64,000 bases of DNA from Streptomyces clavuligerus (lineage in GTDB: Bacteria > Actinomycetota > Actinomycetes > Streptomycetales > Streptomycetaceae). Shown in pieces: positions 42,244 to 50,369 of this stretch. Position numbers and translations under genes: made by a program. The notes under the pieces were generated by a model, which had not been told where the DNA came from, searched no databases, and saw nothing but the letters and a program-made list of their open reading frames with translations. The stretch lies in NCBI RefSeq assembly GCF_005519465.1, contig NZ_CP027859.1, forward strand, positions 372,001 through 436,000, read 5' to 3'. The stretch's first letter is position 1. The number at the start of each line of letters is the position of its first letter.

Positions 42244-43038
42244 CTACAGGTCTTCGCCGGGGATCTTGAGGTAGGTGTCGCGCAGTGCGGTGAGGGCGGG
42301 GTGGGCGGTGTCCAGGGGGTGGTCGTCGATGGCGGCCAGCGCGCGGACGCCGATGGAGGTGTTGGTGGCGAAGGCGGCGGTCATGCCTCTGGCCTGTTCG
42401 GCGGTGACGGGGGCGACGGTGTGTGCGGTGTGTTCCTGGAGGAGGGCCATGGTGACGCCGGGGAGGACGGGGGCCTGGGGCCACACGATGGTGTTGTCGG
42501 TGTCGATGAATCCGATGTTCCAGGTGCCGCCTTCGGAGACGAGGCCGTCCGTGCCGGTGAAGAGGGCGTCGTCGAAGCCGTTGAGCTGGGCGGTGCGGCG
42601 GGCGTGGAGGGCGCCGAAGAGGCCGCAGTGTTTGACCTGGGGCAGGTCGCGTTCGTAGGTGATGGTCTGGGCGGTGAGCGGGGGCGGGGGCAGGTCGGCT
42701 GCGGGGCGGGCGGTGACCAGCAGCTGGGGTGTGGTGGCGTCGGCGGGGCGGGCCAGGTTCACGGCGGGGTCGTAGTGGGTGACCCGGACGACGCAGGGGC
42801 CCGGTGTGCCGTCCAGTGCGGTGGCGACGAGCCGGCGGACGCGGGCGGGGTCCACGGTTGTACCGAAGACGGTTTCGCTGTCCCGGGCGAGCCGTTCGAG
42901 GTGGAGCGACAGGCCGCGGATGCGGCGGTCGGCGTCGGCCCGCATGGACGTGAAGTGGCCGTACGAGGTCAGTGCCAGGGGCAGCAAGTCGGCGGCGGTC
43001 GCGGGCTGTTCATTGAGAAGGGTCATGGCGTCCAGCAT
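42244..43038 (-). CDS. Class IV aminotransferase (BCAT/ADC-lyase-like)
   Basis: The product is 264 aa from ATG 43038, with ATG 43026 equally possible; the ribosome binding site is weak for both. The pattern of fold type IV PLP enzymes is visible: HFTSMRADADRRIRGLSLHL near the N-terminus, the Lys-bearing strand LPQVKHCGLFGALHARRTAQ, then DDALFTGTDGLVSEGGTWNI and GVTMALL. The Lys in QVKH is the probable PLP-binding residue. It may use branched-chain amino acids, D-amino acids or aminodeoxychorismate. It is transcribed with the FGE-like gene, 9 bp apart. Confidence 0.78.
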   Translation of the reverse strand: MLDAMTLLNEQPATAADLLPLALTSYGHFTSMRADADRRIRGLSLHLERLARDSETVFGTTVDPARVRRLVATALDGTPGPCVVRVTHYDPAVNLARPADATTPQLLVTARPAADLPPPPLTAQTITYERDLPQVKHCGLFGALHARRTAQLNGFDDALFTGTDGLVSEGGTWNIGFIDTDNTIVWPQAPVLPGVTMALLQEHTAHTVAPVTAEQARGMTAAFATNTSIGVRALAAIDDHPLDTAHPALTALRDTYLKIPGEDL

Positions 43039-43312
43039 GTCACCACACCCGCCGCCCACCGCACCCGAACCGGCATTACTGACGGGTCAACTTCTTCAGG
43101 ACTTCCTTCCCTCCCCCACCCCCGGTGCTGTCTCCTGGTCACCATCGGGACACGCTCTGTGGAACACGGAGGATGGTCCCGCGCTGCCCGCGCCCGCCGG
43201 CCGGACCCTGCCCCCACGGCAGGGACCTCCCCTTTCCTCCCGCGCACGGGCGCTCCCGCCGGACCCGGCGTCCGGCACCAGCCCTCCCCCTGCTCACAAG
43301 GACGTGACGCAC
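43039..43312 (+). other. Divergent intergenic region
   Basis: This region separates the minus-strand aminotransferase from the plus-strand primase/polymerase-like gene and should hold both promoters. No gene is visible. AAGGA before 43313 is the ribosome site of the rightward gene. Confidence 0.4.
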
Positions 43313-43822
43313 ATGACCCTCTCCTGGCCCCCTCGCTCCAGCTCACCCACCACGGTGCTGTCCGCATACACCACTGTTCTGGGCTGGCCGCTGTCGGCGG
43401 ACGGCGCCCCGGTCGAGGCTGCGGACGTGGAGCGGGTGCGGGAGCGCTCGCCACGGGCGGTGTGGTCGGTGCTGTGCGGGCAGCGGTTCGACGTGGTGGC
43501 CGTTCCGGCGCGGCTGGGGCGGGAGTTGGCGCTGCTGATCGAACGGGACCTGGAACAAGCTGTCGACGGGGCGGTGCTGCCGTGTCTCCTCGGCGGCGAG
43601 AAGCGGTTCTTCCTGGTCCGGGCCGGCAGCGCGCGGGACATCCCCACGGCGGGCGGTGTGCAGGTGCTGTCCGGGGAACAGCGGCTGGTACTGCCGTCGT
43701 CGCCGGAACTGCGGTGGGAGACACCGCCGTGGAGCCGTACCGAGCCGGTGGCGGTGGAACTGCCGGATGGGGACATGCTCGTCGAACGGCTCGCCGCCAC
43801 CGCGCCGGATGCACGCCGGTGA
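43313..43822 (+). CDS. Small primase/polymerase-like protein (first of four)
   Basis: This 169-aa protein has its ATG after AAGGACGTGACGCAC. The pattern VLSAYTTVLGWPLSADGAPV, QRFDVVAVPARLGRELALLI, EKRFFLVRAGSARD and a final WETPPW follows the N-terminal primase/polymerase domain found alone in many Streptomyces proteins (F-D-x-x-x-V-P, then F-F-V-L-P). The acidic catalytic DxD of true primases is not visible, so it is probably not an active polymerase. It overlaps the methyltransferase gene by 4 nt. Paralogues are at 52157, 52678 and 53250. Confidence 0.55.
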   Translation: MTLSWPPRSSSPTTVLSAYTTVLGWPLSADGAPVEAADVERVRERSPRAVWSVLCGQRFDVVAVPARLGRELALLIERDLEQAVDGAVLPCLLGGEKRFFLVRAGSARDIPTAGGVQVLSGEQRLVLPSSPELRWETPPWSRTEPVAVELPDGDMLVERLAATAPDARR

Positions 43823-44814
43823 CCGCGGCCCCGCGTACAACAGCGGCTCAGGCCGCCCCCGTCCGGGCATTCCCGGCGTCGCGAGGTTCGATGAGGATGA
43901 CCTCCCCCGGTGAGCCCGGTGGCGGCGGGTCGGGCAGTGAGGTCCGGCCGGCGCTCCAGGACACGACGGTCGCACGGTCCGCGCGGGTGCACGACTGGCT
44001 GCTGGGCGGCGTGGAGAACTATGCCCCCGACCGGGCGGCCGGTGCGGCGCTGGTGGAGGTGGTGCCCGGGGCGCGGCAGCTCGCCCACAGCGGCCGGGCC
44101 TTCCTGCGGCGCGCCGTGGGGCTTCTGGCCGGGGAGGCGGGTATCGGGCAGTTCCTGGATCTGGGCTGTGGGCTCCCGGTCCTGGACGGCAACGTCCACG
44201 AGGTCTCCCAGGCGGCCTGTCCGGGGACCCGGGTCGTCTACGTCGATGTCGATCCGGTGGTCCTGGCTCACGCGTTCACCACGCTGGACGACAACGCGGA
44301 CACTCTGATCGTCGGGGGCGACATCCGGCACCCCGGTGCGATCCGGGAGGCGATCGGGGGCTTCTTCGACTGGGACCGGCCCGTCGCCGTCCTGATGGCC
44401 AACGTGCTGGACTGCCTGCCCGCCGACGGAGCGGACGATCCGGACGGTCCGGCAGGTGTTGTCCGGGATTGGGCCGCTGTTCTCCCTTCCGGCAGTCCGG
44501 TGGTGATCCAGCAGATGGTCTGCGCTGACGCCGGTGTCCGTGAGACGGTCACCGCGGTCATGACCGGGGCGACCGGCGGCCGGTGGGGCCGCATGGCTAC
44601 GCCCGGGGACCTCGGCCGGTACGCCGCACCCCTGCACATCGGGCCGCCCGGCCTGGGTGACGTCACGCGCTGGCGCCCGGACTCCCCCGCCGCGCCGGGT
44701 CCGCTGTGTCCGTCGGGGGCGGCAGCCTGGGGTGTGGTCGGCCGTGCCCCCGGGGCGGGTTCCCCGCCCGGGACTGTAGGCGACGGCGGCCTCCGCTCCG
44801 GCCGGGGTCCGTGA
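43819..44814 (+). CDS. DUF574-family SAM-dependent methyltransferase
   Basis: This 331-aa protein has its GTG in a GTGA overlap with the preceding gene. The family pattern is clear: ARVHDWLLGGVENYAPDRAA, QFLDLGCGLPVLDGNVHEVS (SAM loop), TRVVYVDVDPVVLAHA (acidic loop), GGDIRHPGAIREAIGGFFDW and PVAVLMANVLDCLPAD. The substrate is unknown; such enzymes are numerous in Streptomyces and often lie beside XRE regulators. The stop codon lies within the start of a repeat found again at 50158. Confidence 0.85.
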   Translation: MTAAPRTTAAQAAPVRAFPASRGSMRMTSPGEPGGGGSGSEVRPALQDTTVARSARVHDWLLGGVENYAPDRAAGAALVEVVPGARQLAHSGRAFLRRAVGLLAGEAGIGQFLDLGCGLPVLDGNVHEVSQAACPGTRVVYVDVDPVVLAHAFTTLDDNADTLIVGGDIRHPGAIREAIGGFFDWDRPVAVLMANVLDCLPADGADDPDGPAGVVRDWAAVLPSGSPVVIQQMVCADAGVRETVTAVMTGATGGRWGRMATPGDLGRYAAPLHIGPPGLGDVTRWRPDSPAAPGPLCPSGAAAWGVVGRAPGAGSPPGTVGDGGLRSGRGP

Positions 44815-44917
44815 GCCCTGGCCTGCAGACGGCCGTCCCGGGGCGCGCCCCCCTCGTTCCGGCCCCGGAGGCTGCCCCCGTGGCCACGGGTACGGAGGCG
44901 CCCCGGGACGGCCCCGG
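44811..44917 (+). repeat. Dispersed repeat of about 105 bp, copy 1
   Basis: It starts GTGAGCCCTGGCCTGCAGAC and ends GGACGGCCCCGG. The same sequence, with a few changes, is at 50158-50262. Copy 1 begins at the methyltransferase stop codon. Confidence 0.7.
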
Positions 44918-45381
44918 GCCCCGACCCCGGGGGATGCGGGCCGGTGGGGTGGCTGACCTCCACCGCACCGGAACCCCATTCCCCCTGGGGTCGGGGTGAG
45001 ACCGCGGCCCGGGTGGCCCCTGTCGCGGCCTCCCGGCTGCCCGCGGGGACAGCACCCTGCGGGCAGCCGGTCCCCCACCCACTTTCCACCGCCCCCTGCT
45101 GTCCCTTGCGTCTTGTTGCCCCCTGCCCCACAACCGTCCCTTATCCACTGGTTTGAGAGATGTTGAGGTTCTGGAAGATGACCAGTCCGGCGCTTTCCGC
45201 CGCCACCGCCCGGTCCTGTGGTCTCGCGGCCGGGATGCAGCCGCCCCGCCCGGTCCGTCCGGCCGTGCCCGGCGTGGTGGGCGGCGCGGTGGGCGGCGGG
45301 GTCGTGGGGCCGTTGGTGTGGGGGTGCTGCCTGCGGCGTGCCGGGGGCGGACGCCGGACTCCGGTGGGTGCCGGGGTGGGG
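44918..45381 (+). other. Gene-free region
   Basis: No convincing gene is visible on either strand; the long frames here are shadows. The region lies between the converging methyltransferase and phosphotransferase genes and may include their terminators, but I see no strong hairpin. Confidence 0.4.
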
Positions 45382-46308
45382 TCACAGGATGTTCCAGAGC
45401 AGTCCGTCCTCGTTCTCTCGCATGCCTTTGATGCGGCGCTGGACTTCGCAGAGGGAGCCCGGGGTGTGGGCGGCTTTGCGGGCGTTGGTGGTGATCATGC
45501 GGAGTTCGCGGATGTCGCGGAGGACGGGGTAGCCGGGCCAGGCGGTGATGTCGAGTCCGTAGGCGGTGGCGAAGTCGGTCCAGTGGCGGTGGCCGTGGCC
45601 GAAGCGGCGGCAGTGGATCTCGACGGTGACCAGGTCCCATTCGGGCTGGCCGTGGGCGATGGTGTCCCAGTCGCACAGTACGGTGCGGCCGCCGGCCGGG
45701 TCGTGGAGGGCGTTGCGGTGCTGGGGGTCGCCCTGGACGATGCCGGGTTCGAGGGCGTATTCGACCTTGCTCAGGGCGTGTTCGAGGCGGTCGGCCCTGG
45801 TGGTGAGGAAGTGCAGGGTTTCGGGGTCGAGGGTGTTGATTGCGGTGAGGGAGCGGCGGATGGCGGTGAGGTTGTCGAGCTGTCTGACCGGTATCCGCGG
45901 GGCGGGCAGCCGGTGGAGGGTGGCGAGGGGTGCTGCGAGGTCGGCGGCGGTGACGGGTTCGGCGGGCTGGGGGTAGTAGGTCCAGACGGTGGCGAGGGCT
46001 TCGCCGGTGAGGCGGGCGGGCTGTGGTGTGCGGGGGTGGAGGGGGACGGTGGGGAAGTTGTGGTCCTGGAGCCAGCGCACGAGTGCGACGGTGCGTTCCA
46101 CGGTCTGCGGGGCGGTTCCCTTGCGGGCGATCTTGAGGACGGTGTCGCCGAGGCGGACGACGGCGTTGGTGTGGCCGCGGAGCATCCGGGGGCTGGTGCC
46201 GTCGAGGCCCAGTTCCCGGCACGCGTGGGTGATCAGGGTGGTCAGTTCGTCACCGGTGTAGCCGCCGGGCAGGTGGGGGTCGGTCATGTCTTCCAGGCTG
46301 GGGGGCAT
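45382..46308 (-). CDS. Aminoglycoside-phosphotransferase-family kinase
   Basis: This 308-aa protein has the conserved pattern SPRMLRGHTNAVVRLGDTVL, then KIARKGT (ATP-binding Lys), the catalytic loop GIVQGDPQHRNALHD with Asp, and the metal-binding TVLCDWDTIAHGQPEWDL. The HGD of the family is QGD here. The end (WPGYPVLRDIRELRMITTNA) matches three truncated relatives in this window. Substrates range from antibiotics to choline or sugars and cannot be told. It follows the TPR regulator by 12 bp, likely in one operon. Confidence 0.82.
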   Translation of the reverse strand: MPPSLEDMTDPHLPGGYTGDELTTLITHACRELGLDGTSPRMLRGHTNAVVRLGDTVLKIARKGTAPQTVERTVALVRWLQDHNFPTVPLHPRTPQPARLTGEALATVWTYYPQPAEPVTAADLAAPLATLHRLPAPRIPVRQLDNLTAIRRSLTAINTLDPETLHFLTTRADRLEHALSKVEYALEPGIVQGDPQHRNALHDPAGGRTVLCDWDTIAHGQPEWDLVTVEIHCRRFGHGHRHWTDFATAYGLDITAWPGYPVLRDIRELRMITTNARKAAHTPGSLCEVQRRIKGMRENEDGLLWNIL

Positions 46309-46320
46309 GGGGGGTTTCTG

Positions 46321-47712
46321 TCACGTCTCGGTGGTGGGGAGTGCGAGGGCGTCGCCGAGTGCGCGGGCGGCGGGGGCCGACCGCAGTCGTTGCGGGATGG
46401 CGGTGAGGACGTCGTGGGCGCGGGCGCCGATCAGGTCGGTGCGCTGCGCGGCGGGGAGTTCGAGGTAGGCGCTGGTGGCAAGACGGCAGGCTTCGGCGGG
46501 GTGCCGGTCGCGGGCGAGGCAGATGGCCTGTTCGAGGTGGAGGAGTGCGGGGTCGATGCCCGGGTGGTCGCCGTAGAGGGTGAGGGCCCGGCTGCGGACG
46601 CGGTCGGCTTCCCGGGTGTCGCCGAGGTAGGTGAGGGCGCCGCTGAGGTAGAGGAGCAGGCGGCGTTCAGGGAAAGCGAAAGCGTCGTCCGGGTCGCCCG
46701 GTGCGGCGCGGTCGAAGGTGTCGCGGGCGCGGTGGATGGCTTCGCGGGCGCGGGTGGTGTCGCCGTGGCGGGCGAGTGCGCGGGCTTCGGCGGCGGCGGC
46801 GAACGCGGCGGTGGGGGTGGTGCGGTGGCGGGCCAGTATCCGCGCCTCGCGGGCGAGCGTGACCGCGGAGGTGAGCGGGCCGTAGTAGTAGGGGAGCATC
46901 GCGGCCTGGGCCCGGACGCGGGCGCGCAGGTCGGTGTCGGTGCTGTCGTCGGCGGCGGTGCGGGCGGTGGCGTACCAGGCGCGGGAGTGGCGCAGGCGGC
47001 CGAGTTTCATCAGGGCGTCGGCGGTGAGGGTGGCGAGGACGGCGGTCATTTCCGACAGTCGCATCTGTGCGGTGGCGGGCTGCCGTTCGGCGGCCAGCGT
47101 CCGGATCTCGTCGAGTTCGGGGAGCAGGTGGCCGAGCATGGGGACCGGTGCGGTGACGAGGTACTGGCGGCGCAGGTCCAGGAGGCGTTCGTCCAGGAGG
47201 TCGAGCTGGCCGGGGCTGACGGTGGCGCGGGCCAGGGTGCGGTCCACACGGTGACGGGTCCGGTCGAGGACCTGGTCGAGCGCATCGCCGTGGGCAACAG
47301 CCGCCGGGCTGTGTGCGGGGCTGTCCTGGGCGGGGCGGCCCGGGTGCACTGTGGCCGGGGCGGTGGTGGGCGTGTAGTCGCCGCTCAGTCCCAGGCCCCC
47401 GGCGCTCGTCCCGTACAGGCGGCACAGCAGGTCGATGGTCTGCGCCCGGGGACGCCGCCCGGGGCTGGTCTCCCAGATCCGCAGCTGGTCCTGGTCGACG
47501 CGGGCGGCCCCGGGCATGTTCCGGGTCATGTCGCGGTAGGCGTCCACGGCCTGCTGGAGCGTCCAGCCCCGGGCCAGGCGGTGGCCGCGCAGGAGACTCA
47601 CCGCGCAGCACCGTGCGATGGCGGCGGCGGTCCGGTCACCGGACCACCCCTCGGTGCGGGCCTGCTCCCGCGTCCGGGCGGCGCAGGAGGACGGATGCCG
47701 TCGGTCGGCCAT
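46321..47712 (-). CDS. XRE/TPR regulator
   Basis: This 463-aa protein has its ATG after GGAGGTGACCTC, a near-perfect ribosome binding site. The N-terminal HTH reads RGHRLARGWTLQQAVDAYRD with VDQDQLRIWETSPGRRPRAQ, then LLCRLYGTSAGGLGLSGDYT. The rest consists of alpha-helical repeats (SRAWYATARTAADDSTDTDL, ARHGDTTRAREAIHRARDTF). It probably controls its own promoter, because three imperfect CCGTGA-N4-TCACGG elements lie 70-145 bp upstream, and the phosphotransferase gene downstream. Confidence 0.78.
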   Translation of the reverse strand: MADRRHPSSCAARTREQARTEGWSGDRTAAAIARCCAVSLLRGHRLARGWTLQQAVDAYRDMTRNMPGAARVDQDQLRIWETSPGRRPRAQTIDLLCRLYGTSAGGLGLSGDYTPTTAPATVHPGRPAQDSPAHSPAAVAHGDALDQVLDRTRHRVDRTLARATVSPGQLDLLDERLLDLRRQYLVTAPVPMLGHLLPELDEIRTLAAERQPATAQMRLSEMTAVLATLTADALMKLGRLRHSRAWYATARTAADDSTDTDLRARVRAQAAMLPYYYGPLTSAVTLAREARILARHRTTPTAAFAAAAEARALARHGDTTRAREAIHRARDTFDRAAPGDPDDAFAFPERRLLLYLSGALTYLGDTREADRVRSRALTLYGDHPGIDPALLHLEQAICLARDRHPAEACRLATSAYLELPAAQRTDLIGARAHDVLTAIPQRLRSAPAARALGDALALPTTET

Positions 47713-47779
47713 GAGGTCACCTCCGCGAACGGTACGTGCGCCGAGTGTAGTGAAACGGGTGTGAACCCCCGACGGTTTT

Positions 47780-47855
47780 CCGTGACTTCTCACGGAACGC
47801 GCGACGGGTTCCGTGACTGTGCACGGGCCACGGACCCATCGGTGAGAAGTCGCGG
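47780..47855 (-). promoter_or_regulatory. Three tandem operator-like palindromes
   Basis: CCGTGACTTCTCACGG (47780-47795), CCGTGACTGTGCACGG (47811-47826) and CGGTGAGAAGTCGCGG near 47840 are variants of one inverted repeat CCGTGA-N4-TCACGG. The first two are 31 bp apart, three helical turns. They lie upstream of the XRE/TPR gene and are probable binding sites for its product. Confidence 0.6.
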
Positions 47856-47975
47856 TTGTCCATCGCCGCACCGGTCGGTGAACCTGGCGTCCCTCTCCCG
47901 CCGGTCAGACGCGCTGCACACACACCCGGTGCCGCAGAGGCCCGCCGATGCCGTTCCCTTCATCCGCTGGAGGTC

Positions 47976-48055
47976 TGCCGTGAACAGCTGCGCGCCGTCC
48001 GCCGTCTGCGCCTGCGGACCTGCGGCGACAGGGACACCGGCTTCTCTGCCCTGCA
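47976..48055 (+). repeat. Copy of the start region of the RsbW-like gene
   Basis: The segment GGAGGTCTGCCGTGAACAGC and the following 60 bp closely match 50359-50435, including the ribosome site and GTG start, but the frame is lost after about 20 codons. It is a duplication scrap. Confidence 0.6.
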
Positions 48056-48129
48056 CTCCTGTGGGCCGTGGTGAGTCCGGGTGCCGCCGGATGGGCCGTC
48101 GCGCTGGGCTCCTGCTCGGCCGGGTGCTG

Positions 48130-48609
48130 TTACCGGCTGGCGCCCTCGGGCCACAGGACGGTGACCGGGGTGTTGGTGCGGTGGGCGTAGGCGACGGCGT
48201 CGGCGGTGCCGCCGAAGCCGCGGGCGGGCAGCCCGTCCCACACCGCGAGCAGTTTGTCGCACCGGTCGATGAGGAGTTCGCTGCCGGCCTGGTGCGCCTG
48301 CGATGTGGACTCGGCGAGTCCGGTCCGGTGCACGGTCGTGGCCTGGTTGAGGAGGGTGTCGTAGTCGTGGTGGTGCCAGTCGGGGAGCCCGGCCCGGTAT
48401 TCCCCGGCCGGGACGACGGCTTCCAGGCGGCCCCCGGCGGCGAGGACTTCCTGTGCCCACCAGGTGTCGGGGCCGTCCGCGAGGCAGCTCACCGCGATCA
48501 GCCCGGCCGGATCGTACGCCGCCGCCAGCACGGCCAGGCGGCGGCGTACGTCCCGGGCGACGGGTCCGGGGAGGCCGCGGTGGCCGGTGATGCCGATACG
48601 CAGGGGCAT
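48130..48609 (-). CDS. SLOG/YpsA-like nucleotide-binding protein
   Basis: This 159-aa protein starts MPLRIGITGHRGLP, the YpsA/SLOG signature (G-x-T-G-H-R), and continues with GLIAVSCLADGPDTWWAQEV, AVWDGLPARGFGGTADAVAY and ARRTNTPVTVLWPEG at the end, the GTAD segment being a SLOG motif. These Rossmann-like proteins may bind nucleotide-derived ligands. A truncated, nearly identical tail is at 41113. It is followed by the XRE/TPR gene with 15 bp between, in the same direction. Confidence 0.72.
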   Translation of the reverse strand: MPLRIGITGHRGLPGPVARDVRRRLAVLAAAYDPAGLIAVSCLADGPDTWWAQEVLAAGGRLEAVVPAGEYRAGLPDWHHHDYDTLLNQATTVHRTGLAESTSQAHQAGSELLIDRCDKLLAVWDGLPARGFGGTADAVAYAHRTNTPVTVLWPEGASR

Positions 48610-48624
48610 GGGCGGGTCCGTTCT

Positions 48625-49896
48625 CTAGAGGTAGGCGGTGTGCAGGAGGGTGTCGAACTCGTCCGCGTACCCGCCAGCAGTGCCGTGGCGTCCGGCGGTG
48701 CGGCGGAAAATACGGGCCCGGTCGGCGACACGTCCGGAGGACAGGCGCAGTCCGGCGTGCAGGGCGCGGGTGGCGAGGGCGAAGGCCGCCTCGGGATCGC
48801 GGTCGCGGGTCAGGTGGGTGGTGGCGGCGTTCAGGGTGATCAGGGCGCGCTGTTTGTCGTGGCCGCCGGTGACCGCGGTCGTGAGGTCGTGGTCGGTGAT
48901 GCGGATGCGCGGGCTGTGCGGGAGGCGCGCGGCGCAGGCGAGGCGGCAGGCGCTGAGCTTGCGTTCGTCGAAGGTGAAGATCCAGGGCCAGGCGGCCGGG
49001 TCGGCCTGGGGGATGCGGCCGGTGTGGCGGGCGCAAGCGGTGAGAGCGCGGTCGCAGGCGGCGTGGTCCTGTCCGGCGGCGTGGGCGAGGGCCTCGATGG
49101 AGGCGAGCCAGGCCGCGGCGAGCGGCGGGAGGGGGCCGGTGAACTGTCGGCGGGCGCCTTCGATGCGGCGCAGCGCGGTGTGGGGGTGGCCGGTTTCGGC
49201 GTCGAAGGAGGCGAGGCTGCCGAGCTGGTAGGCGGTGAGGAGTTCGTTGCCGGTGTGCTGGGCGGTGGTGATGGCGGTGCCGTACCAGTGGCGGGCGGAG
49301 CCGTGGTCGGCGGTGTCCCAGGCGAGCCAGGCGGTGAAGGAGGCGGCTTCGGAGGCGGCGGCGGACATGCGCTGGTGGTGGGCGGGGTCGGTGGTGCGGG
49401 CGGTCAGGGTCTGGATGAGCCGCAGGTGGGGGTGGGCGGCTTCGGCAAGGTCCCGCGAGGGTGTGGTGGCGTCGAGGCGCCGGTAGGCGGAGGTGACCTG
49501 GCGCAGTATGCCGGGTTCATCCGGAGTGTGGTGGGGGGTGGCTCCGGGCAGCAGCGGGACCGCCGCGGCGGCGGCCGCGGTGAGGAGGTCGCGTCGCAGC
49601 ACGGGTCCTTCACCCCCTGTCGGGTGGGCCAGGCCCACCAGGTCGTGCGGAAGCCCGGCGGCCGTGGCGACGCGGGCCAGGATGTCCATGTCGTAGCCGC
49701 CCCGGCCACCCCGGTTCTCCAGCCGGGAGAGCGCCGCCTGGGACAGGCCGCAGCGGTCGGCGAACTCCCGCTGGCCCAGGCCGAGGATCTGCCGGACCCG
49801 GCGGATCACCGCACCGTAATTCCCCTGCCCGGCAGCGTCCTTGAGGTCCCCGAAGGCGTGCCAGTCGACGTTGTGATTCCCCACAGTAGGCAGCAT
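48625..49896 (-). CDS. XRE/TPR regulator
   Basis: The product is 423 aa from ATG 49896; a GTG at about 49884 is an alternative. The HTH is clear: VIRRVRQILGLGQREFADRC, GLSQAALSRLENRGGRGGYD, MDILARVATAAGLPHDLVG. The linker is VLRRDLLTAAAAAAVPLLPG, and the rest is TPR-like. A perfect palindrome GATCCGCCCGGCGGATC lies 43 bp upstream. It leads the operon that ends with the SLOG protein, so ligand or nucleotide sensing may be linked with control; inference. Confidence 0.78.
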   Translation of the reverse strand: MLPTVGNHNVDWHAFGDLKDAAGQGNYGAVIRRVRQILGLGQREFADRCGLSQAALSRLENRGGRGGYDMDILARVATAAGLPHDLVGLAHPTGGEGPVLRRDLLTAAAAAAVPLLPGATPHHTPDEPGILRQVTSAYRRLDATTPSRDLAEAAHPHLRLIQTLTARTTDPAHHQRMSAAASEAASFTAWLAWDTADHGSARHWYGTAITTAQHTGNELLTAYQLGSLASFDAETGHPHTALRRIEGARRQFTGPLPPLAAAWLASIEALAHAAGQDHAACDRALTACARHTGRIPQADPAAWPWIFTFDERKLSACRLACAARLPHSPRIRITDHDLTTAVTGGHDKQRALITLNAATTHLTRDRDPEAAFALATRALHAGLRLSSGRVADRARIFRRTAGRHGTAGGYADEFDTLLHTAYL

Positions 49897-49938
49897 CCCA
49901 CGCCACCGCGTAGCGGTGATCCGCCGGACGCATACCGT

Positions 49939-49955
49939 GATCCGCCCGGCGGATC
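49939..49955. promoter_or_regulatory. Palindromic operator candidate upstream of the XRE/TPR gene
   Basis: GATCCGCCCGGCGGATC is a perfect 17-bp inverted repeat. GTGATCCGCCGG at 49917 and GGATCAC at 49962 repeat its half-sites, giving a cluster typical of regulator binding. Confidence 0.6.
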
Positions 49956-50157
49956 GGCCCTGGATCACGACAGGGATCGCCGGTTGGCTTTGCCACCCAT
50001 CAGTGCACCACCCGGGCGGCGGCCGTCGCCGGGAACCACCGCTGCGCTCCCGGAGGCGCCGATGCTGTCGGACTGCCGCTCAGCCGCAGGTGCAGTTCCC
50101 GTCACCGGTGAGCATCCCCGGCGCGCGGGCCGGTGGTGGCGTTTCGGCCGGGGGCCG

Positions 50158-50262
50158 TGAGCCCTGGCCTGCAGACGGCCGTCCCGGGGCGCGCCCCCCT
50201 CATTCCGGCCCCGGAGGCTGCCCCGTGGCCACGGGTACGGAGGCGCCCCGGGACGGCCCCGG
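50158..50262 (+). repeat. Dispersed repeat of about 105 bp, copy 2
   Basis: It is the second copy of 44811-44917. It lies between the operator region and the RsbW-like gene. No gene is visible in 49969-50369 otherwise. Confidence 0.7.
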
Positions 50263-50369
50263 CCTCCCAACTGCCGCACCCCGGAAGCCGCCGCCTCTCA
50301 AGGCCCCGGCCCCGATCCCCCTTTCCGAAGACCGTTTCCCTTGTCGACGCGTTGTCCAGGAGGTCTGCC

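Noticed and set aside
40663..44814. Open frame of 1,383 codons on the plus strand
   Set aside because: Only its last 332 codons (from 43819) are a real gene. The rest is the antisense shadow of the FGE-like and aminotransferase genes in high-G+C DNA, rich in Gly and Val without domain pattern.
45160..50160. Open frame of 1,666 codons on the plus strand
   Set aside because: It runs antisense to the phosphotransferase, both XRE/TPR regulators and the SLOG gene, all of which have ribosome sites and conserved motifs. The frame itself has no recognisable domain.
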